From Micropterus salmoides (lineage: Eukaryota; Chordata; Actinopteri; Centrarchiformes; Centrarchidae), in assembly GCF_014851395.1 (NCBI RefSeq), contig NW_024040707.1, positions 19,028,457-19,092,456 on the forward strand: a stretch of 64,000 nucleotides of DNA, written 5' to 3'. The notes under the pieces were generated by a model. That model was not told where the DNA came from and made no database searches. It saw only the letters and a program-made list of their open reading frames with translations. The translations under genes were made by a program, and so were the position numbers. Below are positions 37,729-49,543 of this stretch, in pieces. Position 1 is the first letter of the stretch. Each line of letters starts with the position of its first letter.

Positions 37729-38380
37729 TTGTGTCACAAAGCTATGACAGAAATGGTCGAAACATTATTCAGGGACCCTAAAAGTAAGACAGAAATTATG
37801 TCTGCTATTGCTGATTTACAGATCAGTGCTAACACAGTGGCAAGGAGAGTCTCTGCGCTTTCTGCAGATGCAATGGGGCAGTTGGAACAGGACATGACTA
37901 GGCGAGAATGGTTTTCAATCCAGTGTGATGAGTCGGTGCTCCGGTGATACCTCCCAGTTGGCTGTGTTCATTCGGATGGTGTCTGATGACTTTTCCACCA
38001 AATAAGTTTTTGTCATTTCTTCCTCTGAAAACCACAACCAGAGGAGTTGATATCTACAATATTTTGAAGGAATACTTTGTAAAACATTGTAAAATGTAGC
38101 TGGTGTCTATAACAACAGATGGAGCCCCAGCAATGACAGGTTGTCACATAGAATTGATTGTACATTGCAAGGCAGGCCCAGAATTGCCAAAATTTCTAAA
38201 CTATCTATGCATCATTTGTCAGCAGGCTATATGCACAACGTTTATGGGATTTGGTCACGTCATGACACCTGTTGTTAAAATTATCAACCCCATTCGAGCA
38301 AAGGCCAAACAACACAGAAGCTTAAAACTGTTTCTTGAGGAATTGTCTGCTGAGTATGGTGATCTCCTCCTTCACACACA
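37729..38380 (+). pseudogene. hAT transposase relic (ZBED/SCAND3-like lineage)
   Basis: Three + strand blocks in different frames resemble hAT-superfamily transposases of the ZBED/SCAND3/GTF2IRD2-like group. They are 37729-37947 (SANTVARRVSALSADAMGQL ... EWFSIQCDES), about 37946-38090 (DTSQLAVFIRMVSDDFST, then KTTTRGVDIYN) and 38103-38380 (SITTDGAPAMTG, AKAKQHRSLKLFLEELSAEY). Frameshifts and stops separate the blocks. The C-terminal dimerisation part is missing because a LINE tail begins at about 38380. It has no expected function. Confidence 0.8.
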
Positions 38381-38876
38381 TTGGCTGCAATCTTCCATCT
38401 CTTCAGGACCTGTACATCCCCAGGACTCTGAGGCATGCAGGAAAGATTGCAATTGATGCCTCCCATCCCGGTCACAAACTGTTTCAGTCGCTCCCCTCTG
38501 CATTCAATCAGGACCAAAACCTCTCACCACAAAAACAGCTTCTATCCTTCTGCAGCTAGCCTCATTAACAAGGCCCGGGTCCCTCACTGATACTTCCCCC
38601 TTCCCTTACAAATACTATATATTTTTGCACATGTAAATAATATTTAATTTCACATCATTGCACCTGGTATACTGCATGTATAAGTTGTTTGTTGTTAAGT
38701 GTTAATCGTTATTCTTCTATATTTTATATCTTGTCAATCTATTCCATATGTATATAGTTATTTATGTCAACTGTGTGTTTGTCTACATGTGGCACCTTAT
38801 CGCCAAAGCAAATTCCTCGTACATGCAAAAACTACTTGGCAATAAAACATTTTCTGATTCTGATTCTGATTGTACT
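38380..38876 (+). mobile_element. 5'-truncated L2/CR1-like LINE, 3' end
   Basis: The left part encodes a degenerate LINE ORF2 C-terminus (GCNLPSLQDLYIPRTLRHAG, ASHPGHKLFQSLPSAF), then a noncoding 3' region. It ends with GCAATAAAACATTTTCTG and short ATTCTG repeats. The LP-S-L-DLY ... SHP-H-LF--LPS pattern plus a TTCTGA-type tail is typical of fish L2-like LINEs. Only about 500 bases remain. It abuts the hAT relic on the left and a MITE-like repeat on the right. Confidence 0.72.
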
Positions 38877-39135
38877 TGATATTTCCACTTCATGCCACTT
38901 TTTACTTCTACTCAACTAAATTCAGAGACAAATATTGTTAGAACATTTATGAACAACTATAGTTAGGGTAGGTTACTACTTCACAAATTAAGATTTTACA
39001 TGCAAAACACATGATACTAAACAACAAGTAAAATGATTCAATAAATAATATAAAACAAAGGTCGTTTTTCTGCAGTAGTACTCTAACTTGATACTTTAAG
39101 TGCATTTTCTACTAATAGGACCTACTATGTACTTG
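38877..39135. repeat. Degenerate copy of the teleost GTGGTGGAAAGTAAC-type repeat
   Basis: Strings such as CACTTCATGCCACTTTTTAC, TACTTCTACTCAACTA and TGATACTTTAAGTGCATTTT match the interior of the widespread fish repeat seen more completely at 44595-44857. The outer ends are missing; the LINE tail directly adjoins the left side. Confidence 0.5.
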
Positions 39136-39199
39136 GTACTATGTAATTGGGACACAATAAAGGTGGAAAGGGATTCAAGGAAGCCATAATTTAATACAC

Positions 39200-39541
39200 A
39201 GTTTTCATGACTGTATTCATATAATTATCTGGTAGTCACTTCGTATATCATCTGGTAGTGTGAGTTTGGAGGCGGAGCTGTGGCGCTGCTCTGGAACACT
39301 GAGCACTCGTTCTAGAATTGTCTCCAGCGGCTTCGGCTGCGAAACACCAGTGGTAGGAAGGCGAATTATCGCGAGAGGAGAAGGAAAATACGCGATGTTT
39401 GGGGAGATACCAGTGCATCAGTTGCAAACGTTTGCGTTAACCGTTTCGGTTTCAGTTATCTTTTGCCGGGCACTACAGCTAGCTAACACTATTATCTAAA
39501 TCGTGGTCCGACGAGGGAGCTTAATTTCTAAAACAGTGGAG
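39200..39541 (+). promoter_or_regulatory. Probable ptges3 promoter and 5' UTR
   Basis: The DNA immediately upstream of ptges3 exon 1 is richer in CpG (for example AGGCGAATTATCGCGAGAGG, CGGCTTCGGCTGCGAAA) than the AT-rich DNA to its left. The 5' UTR ends with GTGGAGAT before the exon 1 donor at 39544. No TATA box is evident. The transcription start is not determined. Confidence 0.45.
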
Positions 39542-42500
39542 ATGTAAGTCTTGGGTTTACTATGTAGGCGTTAACGGTATGTGTTGTCGTTAGCAGCCTT
39601 GTTAGTGTTGGATCAACAGCTAATGTAAGCTAACTGAGCTAAGCACACGAGTTAGCCACAGCGACGCAGTCATAACGTTACTTGCGCGGCTGTCAAGACT
39701 AAAAGGCACAGCACTTTAAATCCACCGACAGCTAACGTTAACGTTATTTCAGCGAAACTTTAATATAATGTGGCACCACAGTGTCTCATAAGATAACAAA
39801 CTCCCAGCTAGTGTTGTTTACGAGCCTTACATCAGCTCAGTTTTTGTTAGCTAGCAGGCTAAAGTCAAGCAACAAGGGTAACGTTAATGTTAGCACTGAA
39901 AAAGCATGGTGTCATGAGCTCAGAAGATTTCACTTAAGCCAGCGCAGTCAGTGATACTCGTAACACAGGCTGCCCTCATTCAGACAAATATGTTTTCTCC
40001 TCACTGTGGTTCACGTGCGAACAACCATAACGTTATAGCTTAACGTTACTATTGGTGTAGCATTACCCGACTCCACAGTATGATAATGTAATTGTTGCTC
40101 TGATAATATATGTAATGTCGTGTTAACAAGTGCACCATTTTCATTAAAGGGTCCGTTGTAGTTTTTTTTTAATTAAAGGTTCTATTGTCAAGTTGTCCTT
40201 AGAGAGGGGTAAGTTATTGCATTAAGGCAAAGAGCTAAAGATCACTTCAGATGCTCTCATGCTAATCTAGACAGAATGAATGAAACCTTCCTCAACATGA
40301 TTTAAGCTGCACCTCAAACACGTGGGGCCACCAGGACAGAATAACCAGCCCTAGCTGTTAAAATGACATGCCCTACATTTATTAGCAAGTGGGACACTTG
40401 TAGTTGTTTAATAGTTACCATCTGAGTTAAGAATGAAGCAGGAATTATTTTGGATTGTTTTAATGTCACTCATTCAATTCAAAGGGCTTTTTTGGCATGA
40501 ACGTTTCAAGAAAAGTGTTGCTAATGCATCAAAATATAATCTATCCTAATATTTGGCCAGCACACATTAACAGTAATATGAACATTAACAACACGGTCTT
40601 TCTACTTTTTGTCATTAGGCAGCCTGCAGCAGCTAAGTGGTATGACAGACGGGACTCTGTCTTCGTAGAGTTCTGCGTGGAGGATAGTAAAGATGTGCAA
40701 GTAAAATTCGACAAATCCAAATTTGAATTCAGGTAAGTTGCATTAATAGCACATTAAATGGTAATATTCCTGAGAATGTTCTTATCCTTGGGGGTAATTG
40801 GCCCTATTTCCCACAATCATCTTAAAGAAAAGATGAGCCTTAAGATGCTTTTTGGGAACAGGGCATACACATGTGCTATAGTGTATGAACAGAATGAGAA
40901 AAACACAACTGACTTATTGGTTGTCAGTTATTGGTGGAAGTTACAAAGGAAATATCATGACCTCTTTTCTTTTCACCATACAGCTGTTTCAGTGGAACAG
41001 ATAATATCAAACACCAGAATACAGTGGACCTTTTTGGGGAGATTGACCCCAAAGTACGTTTGTCACCTGTAGCCATAGTTGCAGTTCTACCATATCTTTT
41101 ATTCCTGCAAAGCCTTCAACAGACTCTCTGTTTCATGCAGGCATCCAAACACAGACGCACTGACAGGTCTGTGTTGTGTTGTTTACGAAAAGCAGAGGCT
41201 GGGAAATCATGGCCACGACTTACCAAAGACAAGACGAAGGTAAGTTTAATTCTTTCTTTCTTTTTTTTTTAAACGTCAGTCGACAGATATGAATCATTTG
41301 GCACTTCAGATACAGACTTTTTGCAAAACGTATAAGACCAGTTTAATTGCCATCAATCTGAAAAGAAGTCTTGGTAAGCTGTTAGCTCATTTATTAATAA
41401 AATGTGGTATGTAAAGATACTGATTTTGATATTTGATGATCTTAAAATCCGATTTTTACGAAATATTGCTGGTGGTCTCTTTTTTTTTTTTTTCCTTATT
41501 CTTTTCAGAAACGTATAACATAATAAAGATTATCCCTAACATGTGTTCTGTGTTATTTAACCTCACCAGCTATGAGACCTCACCAAGATTATATGATATA
41601 ATGCAGTTAAAAAGAAAATGTTTTGTTATACATTGTACTTTGGACATAAGTACAGCTGATTATGTTAGCTGATGGCTGTGTCTCCTGGTGGATTTGTGGC
41701 CTTCCAAATGTGTGTTGCCAACAGGGGGGCAGCAGTTGTATAATGCCTTGTGGTGGACAAACTATGTAATGACATGATGAAGGATCCTTGTCTCTTATAA
41801 ATACTAATACCGATTTATCTGCAATTCGCTCGTATCGGGCTCTAATTAAAAGTAGGAAAATTCTTAGTTCTGAAAATGGTGACAATATAACGTGCCACCA
41901 AGCAAAACAACTCGAAATATCGTGATTGAAAAAACGTCTGGAATAAACTCATTAGATGTTTAATAGTGCATTACATAAACACTTACATATTTATCTTCTT
42001 TTAGTGCAACTGGCTGAGTGTGGACTTCAATAACTGGAAAGACTGGGAAGATGACTCTGATGAGGACTTGTCAAGTTTTGACAAATTCTCAGAGGTAAGC
42101 ATATTGAACATGCACTGTGCCTGAAGTGAGTATGTCCAGATGTACTGTAGTGCTGACATTGATTGATGTCTCCTGTGCATTTCTCCAGATGATGAACAGC
42201 ATGGGAGGGGATGATCTACCTGATTTAGACGGTGCAGATGAGGAGGTATGTTTTTTAAATGCATATAGTACTTTTTATTTGTTACATATCATTTTATTTC
42301 AGTAACAGGTGCTTTGTTTGAAGACATTTTAATAAAGTGAAACTTACCAAGTAAATCAGAGCATGAAGAATTATTATTGATTTTGTTTTGTTTTGCAGCA
42401 TGATTCTGCAGACAGTGACGATGAAAGTAAGTACTATTCTATAAGAGTTGTCTTATAATTTGTAATAGGTGGTCACTAGATCACATGGGGTGAGAAGAGG

Positions 42501-43546
42501 AGAGCTGTAATGTGATTCACTAAAGGATCTGTGAAGTAAGTTGTACAATGTGTAGGGGGGGAAGATGACATCATCCTATGTAATATGGTGCTGATGATAT
42601 TATTTTAGGAAGGGTTCAATTCTATGTGTCTTTCCCTGAAGGATAATTAATTTTATTCCATCACAAATACCTATAATTAAGAGTTAAGTTAAATATAGTT
42701 AATGCCTGGTGCACACTACAAGATTTTCAAATCATGACCAATTAAAAAAGAAAAACATGAGACACCACAGATACAATGACCGAATTAACTAATTTTTAAT
42801 ATTTTAATCTTGAGAACGCACACACCGGACAATTCAGTCAAGACACAGGACCACACACTTGGTGTTTATACCAAATGATTTCCAAGTGGCAGATTTGGGG
42901 ACTTAGGATCTGAGAGATCAAACATGACTTCACACATAAACAAACATGGAGGCAGGCTGTCGGGGTCAGCTAGCTGCACTTGAGGTTGCACTTGGTGTGT
43001 TATGCACAGAGGAGGGGAAAAAAAAGAATACACATCTGTGATAGAGGGAATCAGCATGGTTTGTACATTTTATAGCACGAATACACAACACACTGGTGAG
43101 GCTTCCCGGACAACTCACTCTCATTGGCTGTTGTGGATTTCTGATGGGAACACATCCTGATTTTAAATTGTAAATATATTTAGCATACGAGTTGGGGTGC
43201 CTCTGATCCAGTCGGTGACCTTAAGATTATGTCTGTACAGCCCTAACAATACAGGATCATTTGGGCCGATAATCGGTTCCGACTAGTCTTGGCTCAGGAA
43301 CGCCCATGCGATTGTTGGGAGACGCAGTTGGACCCATAACATTGGAAATGTTATCCTCTTTAGTGTGCGGCCAGCATAAGTTAGCCATAAAATCACAAAT
43401 GGGTATGTTTAGGTATCTACCTTTTTTTGCTGCATCAGTTTTTGTTATTCTAATAGGTTAATGATTACATTCAAATGTAATCACATGCTTACACTTATCA
43501 CATCTTTAATTTTGTCTCCCTTCCAGAAATGCCCGACCTTGAGTAG
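39542..43546 (+). CDS. ptges3: Prostaglandin E synthase 3 / Hsp90 co-chaperone p23
   Basis: Eight exons: 39542-39543 (AT of the start codon), 40619-40732, 40984-41053, 41141-41239, 42005-42094, 42189-42245, 42399-42426 and 43527-43546. They sum to 480 nt, giving 159 aa (human 160). All introns are GT-AG and the frame is open throughout. The protein begins MQPAAAKWYDRRDSVFVEF, contains the CS (p23-like) domain with DRSVLCCLRKAEAGKSWPRL and NWLSVDFNNWKDWEDD, and ends in an acidic tail SDDEKMPDLE, all hallmarks of p23. p23 stabilises the ATP-bound closed Hsp90 dimer (steroid-receptor maturation) and is also described as cytosolic PGE2 synthase. Teleosts have ptges3a and ptges3b; I cannot assign which. 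The start codon is interrupted by intron 1. Confidence 0.95.
39544..40618 (+). other. ptges3 intron 1 with a cluster of AACGTT palindromes
   Basis: A GT-AG intron that splits the start codon. Six AACGTT hexamers lie at 39674, 39734, 39740, 39880, 40029 and 40042, often extended to TAACGTTA. The rest is AT-rich and unremarkable. Confidence 0.7.
42703..43376. mobile_element. Degenerate MITE in ptges3 intron 7
   Basis: Imperfect terminal inverted repeats: TGCCTGGTGCACACTACAAG at the left, and TATGCTGGCCGCACACTAAA as complement of the right end. Flanks TAGTTAA and TAAGTTA are similar but not a clean duplication. The interior has no coding capacity. It makes up most of the 1.1-kb intron between 42427 and 43526. 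Confidence 0.6.
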
Positions 43547-44594
43547 ATGTATATGGGTGCCACCTCAGTAGTAAACAAAGTAAGTTATACGGCGGTTGAA
43601 GAGAGAGACTAGACATGAGTTGGCAGCCATGTTGGAGAAGAAACCCCATATCTCTACACAGTTTCCTAAGTGAAAACCCCTCAAGGGAGTGACGGGGAGT
43701 GACTGTTGGATACAGACATGCACAGAGATCCATAGCGACATACAGTGCTGTGCTTTGCTGTTCTGTTCTGCATGGACAATTCTGTTCAAATGAAAATGTT
43801 ATTGTTCATTGACTTAAATGACTGTAATGGGATGTGCTGATGTCTTATACCTTCTCTCTCTCTCTGTTTTTTTGCGATGTAAGGTTATGTATTCAACATG
43901 GTGATTTCTAATGAACAAAAAAAAAACTCAAAATGCCTATTTTCCAAAAAAGTAGATTTTTTTAATGACAGATTTTCCCCTTTAATGTTTGTATTGTAAA
44001 TTGCACTTATTTTGTTTGTTAATTTAAAAAGCAGGCGTTCTGCTTGAAATGGGTTTTCAAATGTATGCCAATATCTGCAAATATTTAACAAAACTTTCAT
44101 TTTTAAAACATATTTCAGCATTTAAAATAAACACATGCTTGTGCAACAATTTGTGTTGAGATTAAGGTAGTAGAGTGGTACAATTTTAGCATATAGTCGT
44201 ACCTTTCCAAAGGTGAGTTTGTTTCTCTATACAGAGCATTGCATATTGTAGCAGGTACAACAGTTACTTTTCTTCCAGAGGTGAGGTCAGAAATCCTATG
44301 TAGTCTACCAAGAGTTTCCAAATACTTTAAACAATACAGGTTCTACGTGTTTGTCCATCAGATACACTAGAACTATGCTTTGGGGGCTTGTGTTTGATGA
44401 ACACTTTTGCATTTGTCTTATGCTGTAGGAGTTTGAGTATACATTTCTAATAAACTGTTTAAGACTGTTGAATACAAGGTGGCAGTAGTAGTATGGAAGC
44501 ATCACTTTTTCAAGTTCCAAAAAAGTTTAACATCATCAATAAAGTTCAGAGGAAGAATACAATGAGGAAGGGATTATTGTCAATTATTGTGGGG
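43547..44594 (+). other. Probable 3' UTR of ptges3 and flank
   Basis: The AT-rich region after the TAG at 43544-43546 has no supported exon. AATAAA motifs at 44126-44131 and 44538-44543 are candidate poly(A) signals. Which is used cannot be decided from sequence. Confidence 0.45.
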
Positions 44595-44857
44595 ATGTGG
44601 TGGAAGAAGTACTGCATTCAACATTTTCCTTAAAAGCACAGAAGTATTAGGATCAAAATATACTTAAGCACTAAAATAATCAATTTTTTTTTTTTATATT
44701 TTAAATTATTCATCTGAATCTGCAAAGTAACTAAAGGTATCAAATGGGAAGTAAAAAAGTACAATGTTTCCCTCTAAAATGTACTGGATTTGAGGGATAA
44801 AGTAGGTAAAAACTGTACAGTATTTGAGTAAATGTACTTGGTTACTTTCCACCACTG
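44595..44857. mobile_element. Teleost GTGGTGGAAAGTAAC-type MITE
   Basis: Facing ends GTGGTGGAAGAAGTACTGC (left) and ACTTGGTTACTTTCCACCAC (right) are imperfect inverted repeats. The interior includes ACAATGTTTCCCTCTAAAAT and TCTGCAAAGTAACTAAAGG, characteristic of an abundant fish repeat. The element is short (about 263 bp) and has no coding capacity. Confidence 0.75.
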
Positions 44858-47770
44858 TATCTTAGCATCCAACAGTGTTTAAAACATAGCTTCTCATTTC
44901 CCCAAGTCTGACTTTAAAACATGCCGATATGTACAGATTGCTCACTGTCAGTGTTCGTACTGGCCACAACTCAATCTAAGTGACAGGAGACGAAGTCATC
45001 AGTCCTTGTCGTGCAAAATTGTTTTCTAAAGTTCACCTGAAGATTTTGTGAGGCTTCAACAGTTGAAAATGAAAGTTCCAATGTTGGTCTTTTTTGGATA
45101 AAACGTATTTTAGTTGTGGTTGGACTTCAGGATGTACTTTTGCACAGAACAAAGACTGGATTTTGACTCACTGTGGCTTTATTGGCATTTGAAACAGACT
45201 TTTACATTGCTAAAGCAAGTGTGAAATAAAAACAAACAGAATGATTGTGCTATAAATATATACTTTTATATATATATATATATATATACATAAGTATACT
45301 GTATATAATACTGATTAGTAACTTAAGATAGAAAAAAACTCAGTTTTCATATGGGCATGTGAGTACAAACATGTAAATTTGTTTTTACCAATTCCAATGT
45401 GAAATGTCACTTTGTAACCACTGTGTAGTGCTAATGTTTCAAAGCACTCTACTCTCACTTCTCTATCATTACACAGGGAGTGTTAGGGGCTTCCCATCTC
45501 CTCTGTGCTTTTACGCAGAGTGCAAAAAGGGGAAGTGGAAGCCGGAAATTATTTTCCAATGTAAATTATTTGTGTGATATTTTTTTAAACATGGCAACTG
45601 CGGTACTTCACTTCCCTCACAATCACAGAAGTAGTGATGCCATCTCCTTATTCTGTGATGCTTATTGTATGTGGTATTAAAACTAATTATCAGTCAGTAA
45701 TAGATTATTCATGAGCATGAGAGCTATAGATTGTTGCCAATGAGAGGTGTGTAGTTTCTGTCATGTGAATGGATCATTTGAAAGTAGTGGAAAATCTCTA
45801 AATATCCCATGCTGAGGATTTCAGCAGCACTGAAGCCTGTATGTTTTGGTACTTCATCTTGTGTCCTGCAATACATATTTTCATCACTGCGTGGTGAGCG
45901 CAGGCCAGAGCTTCTACTCCAGTGTGAGATGTTCAGGGGCTGCATGTTATTATGTATGTGTCAGCAGTCTGGACCCAGGGGACAGGAAAACACAATGCAA
46001 GCACCTTTTCAATACCCTGCCATGTAAAACTAAACTGTGGGCTTAAACCCACAAAAGGTGGCTTACCACTGACGGAGGGAGTCATGAGAAGGACATAATG
46101 CCCATCACAATAGAGGTGCAGCAACTAACAAACTAATAAACTGTCAGAGTGAAGACACAACAGGTTAAAAAACAGATTTTTCCCCTAGCCACAACCATAA
46201 TTGTTCATCATATGCTGGTGTTATATATTTTCACCATGTTTTTCATGTTGTTTTGAATGTGAGGAGAAATCATTTTGAATATTTGCAGAAGTTTGAAAGT
46301 GAATTTCCTCTGAGATATAAAAATGTCAGCTGATCATGTTTGTGTATTGTTTTGATGCCATTTCAACACAACCCTCTGGAGTATGGGCGCAGAGGCAAAT
46401 ATATATAGCCACTATGGCCCGTGGAAAAGAGAACTCTCGGATTCAACAGCGACGGCAAGATAAAGAGATCATAGAAACCAGCAGAAACTGTTACTGCCAG
46501 CGTTTTGTTTCCATGCATGAAAGGAGAAAAGCGTTGAGCTCAGCATAATCCTTTCGGAGGGGCAGCTCCGTACCTCTGGCTGCCCTGGTCAGCATGATGC
46601 TCCAGTGCAGAAGCTCAATGCCAGGCCTGCTCTCCCCTCTTCCTCTCCAACCGTGGATTTTCCACCGCTTTATCTGACCTGAGCCTCCAAACCCGCCCAG
46701 CACACACACACAATGTAAAACTGTGCCTAATCAGTTCTGCTGCCACAAACCTAATTTGTACCAATCTAGAATACAAGCGGAGAAATGGAGAAATTGCTCG
46801 TGCTTTTTGGTGACCACGGCCTTGGTTGGAGTGAATGTGAACTGTTGATCGAACATTACAGAGGAGACAATGAAAACAAAGTCATGGAAAGTTAGTGGAA
46901 AGGTGGACATTGTAATAAATTCTGTCATTGTAAAAAAATATATATATCAAAACGATTGGAAACCAAGCAAAACTCCACTTCTACCTGCTCACAGGTTCTG
47001 CCCACCACATGCCCACTTGCTTTTCTGTTTTCAGGGTTGAAGGTCAGTTTCTCACAGGGGCTTTTCAGTCAGTGGTGTTATGAATATGATTCTCTACCAC
47101 TTTGTTTGTGCTTGTCCTCACCACATAAGTTCAAACTCAAGTCATATATTTCAAAAGTAGCCTCACCCTTCAACTGCAGTGTGTTGAGAGCTTCCCTACA
47201 TGAATAAGTAAAGTAATTATCATGGTCCACTTGCAACCCATTACTACAGATTCAGAGTAATCTCTACAATGAGGTGGGTGGATCCATCCCCAAAGTGTCA
47301 GTACTACTGATACGAAGTCTTGTTTTCAGTCAATACAAAAATAAAATGGATCCATCACATGTTAGATCACATTGTGGGCACATGAAGACTCTCCTTAGTG
47401 TTGCAATATTTGTATCTTTTCTGCTGTTGTGAGCATGCACACAGTGATCTCTTCTTTAGTTCAGATTATTCACACGATGAACTTTTGTTATTTATCATTA
47501 AAATCTGTCTTGTGGTTAAACCTGTATGTGATTAAGTTGTTAACAGAATAGTAAAATGTGTCACCCTTAATTATTTGGAAATTGTTTTTGGTGGTAATTA
47601 AAAACTGTTCTTAAGTTGCCAATGAAAGGCATAGTTCAGGACATATCTCTTTCTGATAGCACACAGGGAGGTCATGGCAGGAGAAGGGTTAAATTATTTT
47701 GTTTTGATTTGTAGTATTGTGCGCTGGCCCCTCCCCTGGGCTTGGTGAGGCTGCTGTGGCCCTGGGGTAT
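44858..47770. other. Intergenic between ptges3 and mip
   Basis: AT-rich, with a TA microsatellite at about 45266-45290. The short open frames, including one starting MARGKENSRIQQRRQ at about 46414, show no known domain and are not called. No RNA genes were recognised. Confidence 0.5.
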
Positions 47771-47777
47771 TATAAAA
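47771..47777 (+). promoter_or_regulatory. TATA box of the likely mip promoter
   Basis: TATAAAA sits in a GC-richer context (GGCCCTGGGGTATTATAAAAAGG) preceded by CCCCTCCCC-type sequence, upstream of mip. A transcription start near 47800 would give a 5' UTR of about 390 nt, or a shorter spliced one: CCATTGCTTAG at about 48160-48170 could be an acceptor. Vertebrate MIP promoters are TATA-containing and lens specific; the link is inferred. Confidence 0.5.
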
Positions 47778-48193
47778 AGGCCTCTGAGCTCCCCCTGCTC
47801 TGGTAAAGAGGCTGAATGTCTGCAGGACATGCTTAACGTTTGTCTATCCATGTTCTTCTTCTAACAACCTGCAGGGTTGGCACATAGATGCACAGAGACT
47901 GGCGTGTTGCTCCACTCAGGAGCTCTCTATGACAGAAATCAGAATTCAGAAGGCACAGCAGCAGATTGTTCTCAGTTGCATGAGAGTTACATGTTGAGCA
48001 GTTTATGTGTTGTTGCATTTAGCTTTAGAGAAGCACTTTCTGTTTGAGGGCTGATTTTTGTCATTTGCTGTGTTTTTTGGTCTTAAACAGTTGTTGTTGT
48101 GGAGAAACATCTCCTTTTAGTTGATCAGGTTGTTTTTCTGTTGATTTTTTATCCCTCCATTGCTTAGAGGTTGCTTTTTGACCTTTTGCCACC

Positions 48194-49543
48194 ATGTGGG
48201 AGTTCAGGTCCATGTCTTTCTGGCGGGCGGTGTTCGCCGAGTTCTATGGCACCATGTTCTTTGTATTCTTTGGGTTGGGGGCAGCCCTCCGCTGGACCAC
48301 CGGGCCCCATAATGTTCTCCATGTTGCCTTTTGCTTTGGGCTGGCGGCTGCCACCCTCATCCAGTCCATCGGCCACATCAGTGGAGGACACATCAACCCA
48401 GCTGTTACCTTTGCCTACCTGATTGGCTCCCAGATGTCCCTGTTCCGTGCTTTCTTCTACATCATAGCCCAGTGTCTTGGAGCACTGGCTGGTGCTGCCG
48501 TGCTCTACGGAGTCACACCCAGCAACATGAGGGGAAACCTTGCACTCAACACGGTAAGATTACCTGCCAGTCACTGTAACACTACATGCGTTATTACAAG
48601 GAGGCTGACTCTCACTTTTGTTTTACAAATGGCAGCCTACATTAAGTGTTTCACATACACTGACTATTTAATATTAAGATGAATGACTATAAATTACATA
48701 ATGTGCAAATTAAGTATTATCTGTACACATAATTGCAAATTCTGTCTAGTCTGACATAAGGTCATTAAAAGATAAACATCACAATGTGCATGTATGTATA
48801 AAAAACTTTAAAATTGTGTGTTTTTCATTCATGCACTAACATCATTAATTTCATCACTCTTTCTTCCCATCTTTCAGCTGCAGCCAGGCATCAGCCTGGG
48901 CATGGCCACCACCATGGAGGTCTTCCTCACCCTGCAGCTTGTCGTCTGCATCTTTGCCGTGACTGATGAGAGGCGCAACGGACGCCTGGGATCTGCTGCT
49001 CTGGCCATCGGCTTCTCTGTGCTCATGGGACATCTTCTCGGGGTAAGAACCACCTGGGGGGTTTGAGAAGTTTGAAACTGCTCACTGGGTTCATGCAAAG
49101 ATCTGACCATTGTTTTACATATACACATTTACACTCTTAACCAGGAACTACTCTCTGTGTCTTTCTCTTAGATGTACTACACTGGAGCAGGAATGAACCC
49201 AGCAAGGTCCTTCGCCCCTGCTGTGCTGGTCAGGAATTTTGTCAACCACTGGGTAAGATGATCACATCTGTACATTTGACACTATAAACTCTTGCAAACA
49301 ATATAATGTGTTCAAACTCGCAAAATAACGCATTCTGATATTTATCTGTCACGACAGGTGTACTGGGTGGGACCCATGATTGGTGGTGCCATGGGTGCTC
49401 TGGTTTATGACTTCATGCTGTTCCCCCGCATGCGCGGCCTCTCTGAGAGGCTCGCCATGCTGAAGGGCACCCGGCCCCCAGAGGCTGAGGGCCAGCAGGA
49501 GACGAGGGGAGAGCCCATCGAGCTCAAGACACAGGCCCTATAA
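48194..49543 (+). CDS. mip: Lens major intrinsic protein, aquaporin-0
   Basis: Four exons: 48194-48553, 48878-49042, 49172-49252 and 49358-49543 (360 + 165 + 81 + 186 nt = 264 codons, 263 aa, the exact length of mammalian AQP0). The ATG lies in a perfect Kozak context (GCCACCATGTGG). The protein starts MWEFRSMSFWRAVFAEFYGT and has two NPA boxes, HINPAVT (68-70) and GMNPARS (184-186). The ar/R filter residues F48, H172, A181 and R187 match AQP0. There are six membrane segments. The C-terminal FPRMRGLSERLAMLKG corresponds to the calmodulin-binding helix. It is a water channel and junction protein of lens fibre cells. Regulatory residues differ from mammals (see findings). Teleosts have mipa and mipb; the copy is not assigned. 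Confidence 0.96.

Noticed and set aside
46414..46548. Frame starting MARGKENSRIQQRRQ, basic and helix-like.
   Set aside because: Only about 44 codons, without known similarity, splice sites or poly(A) context.
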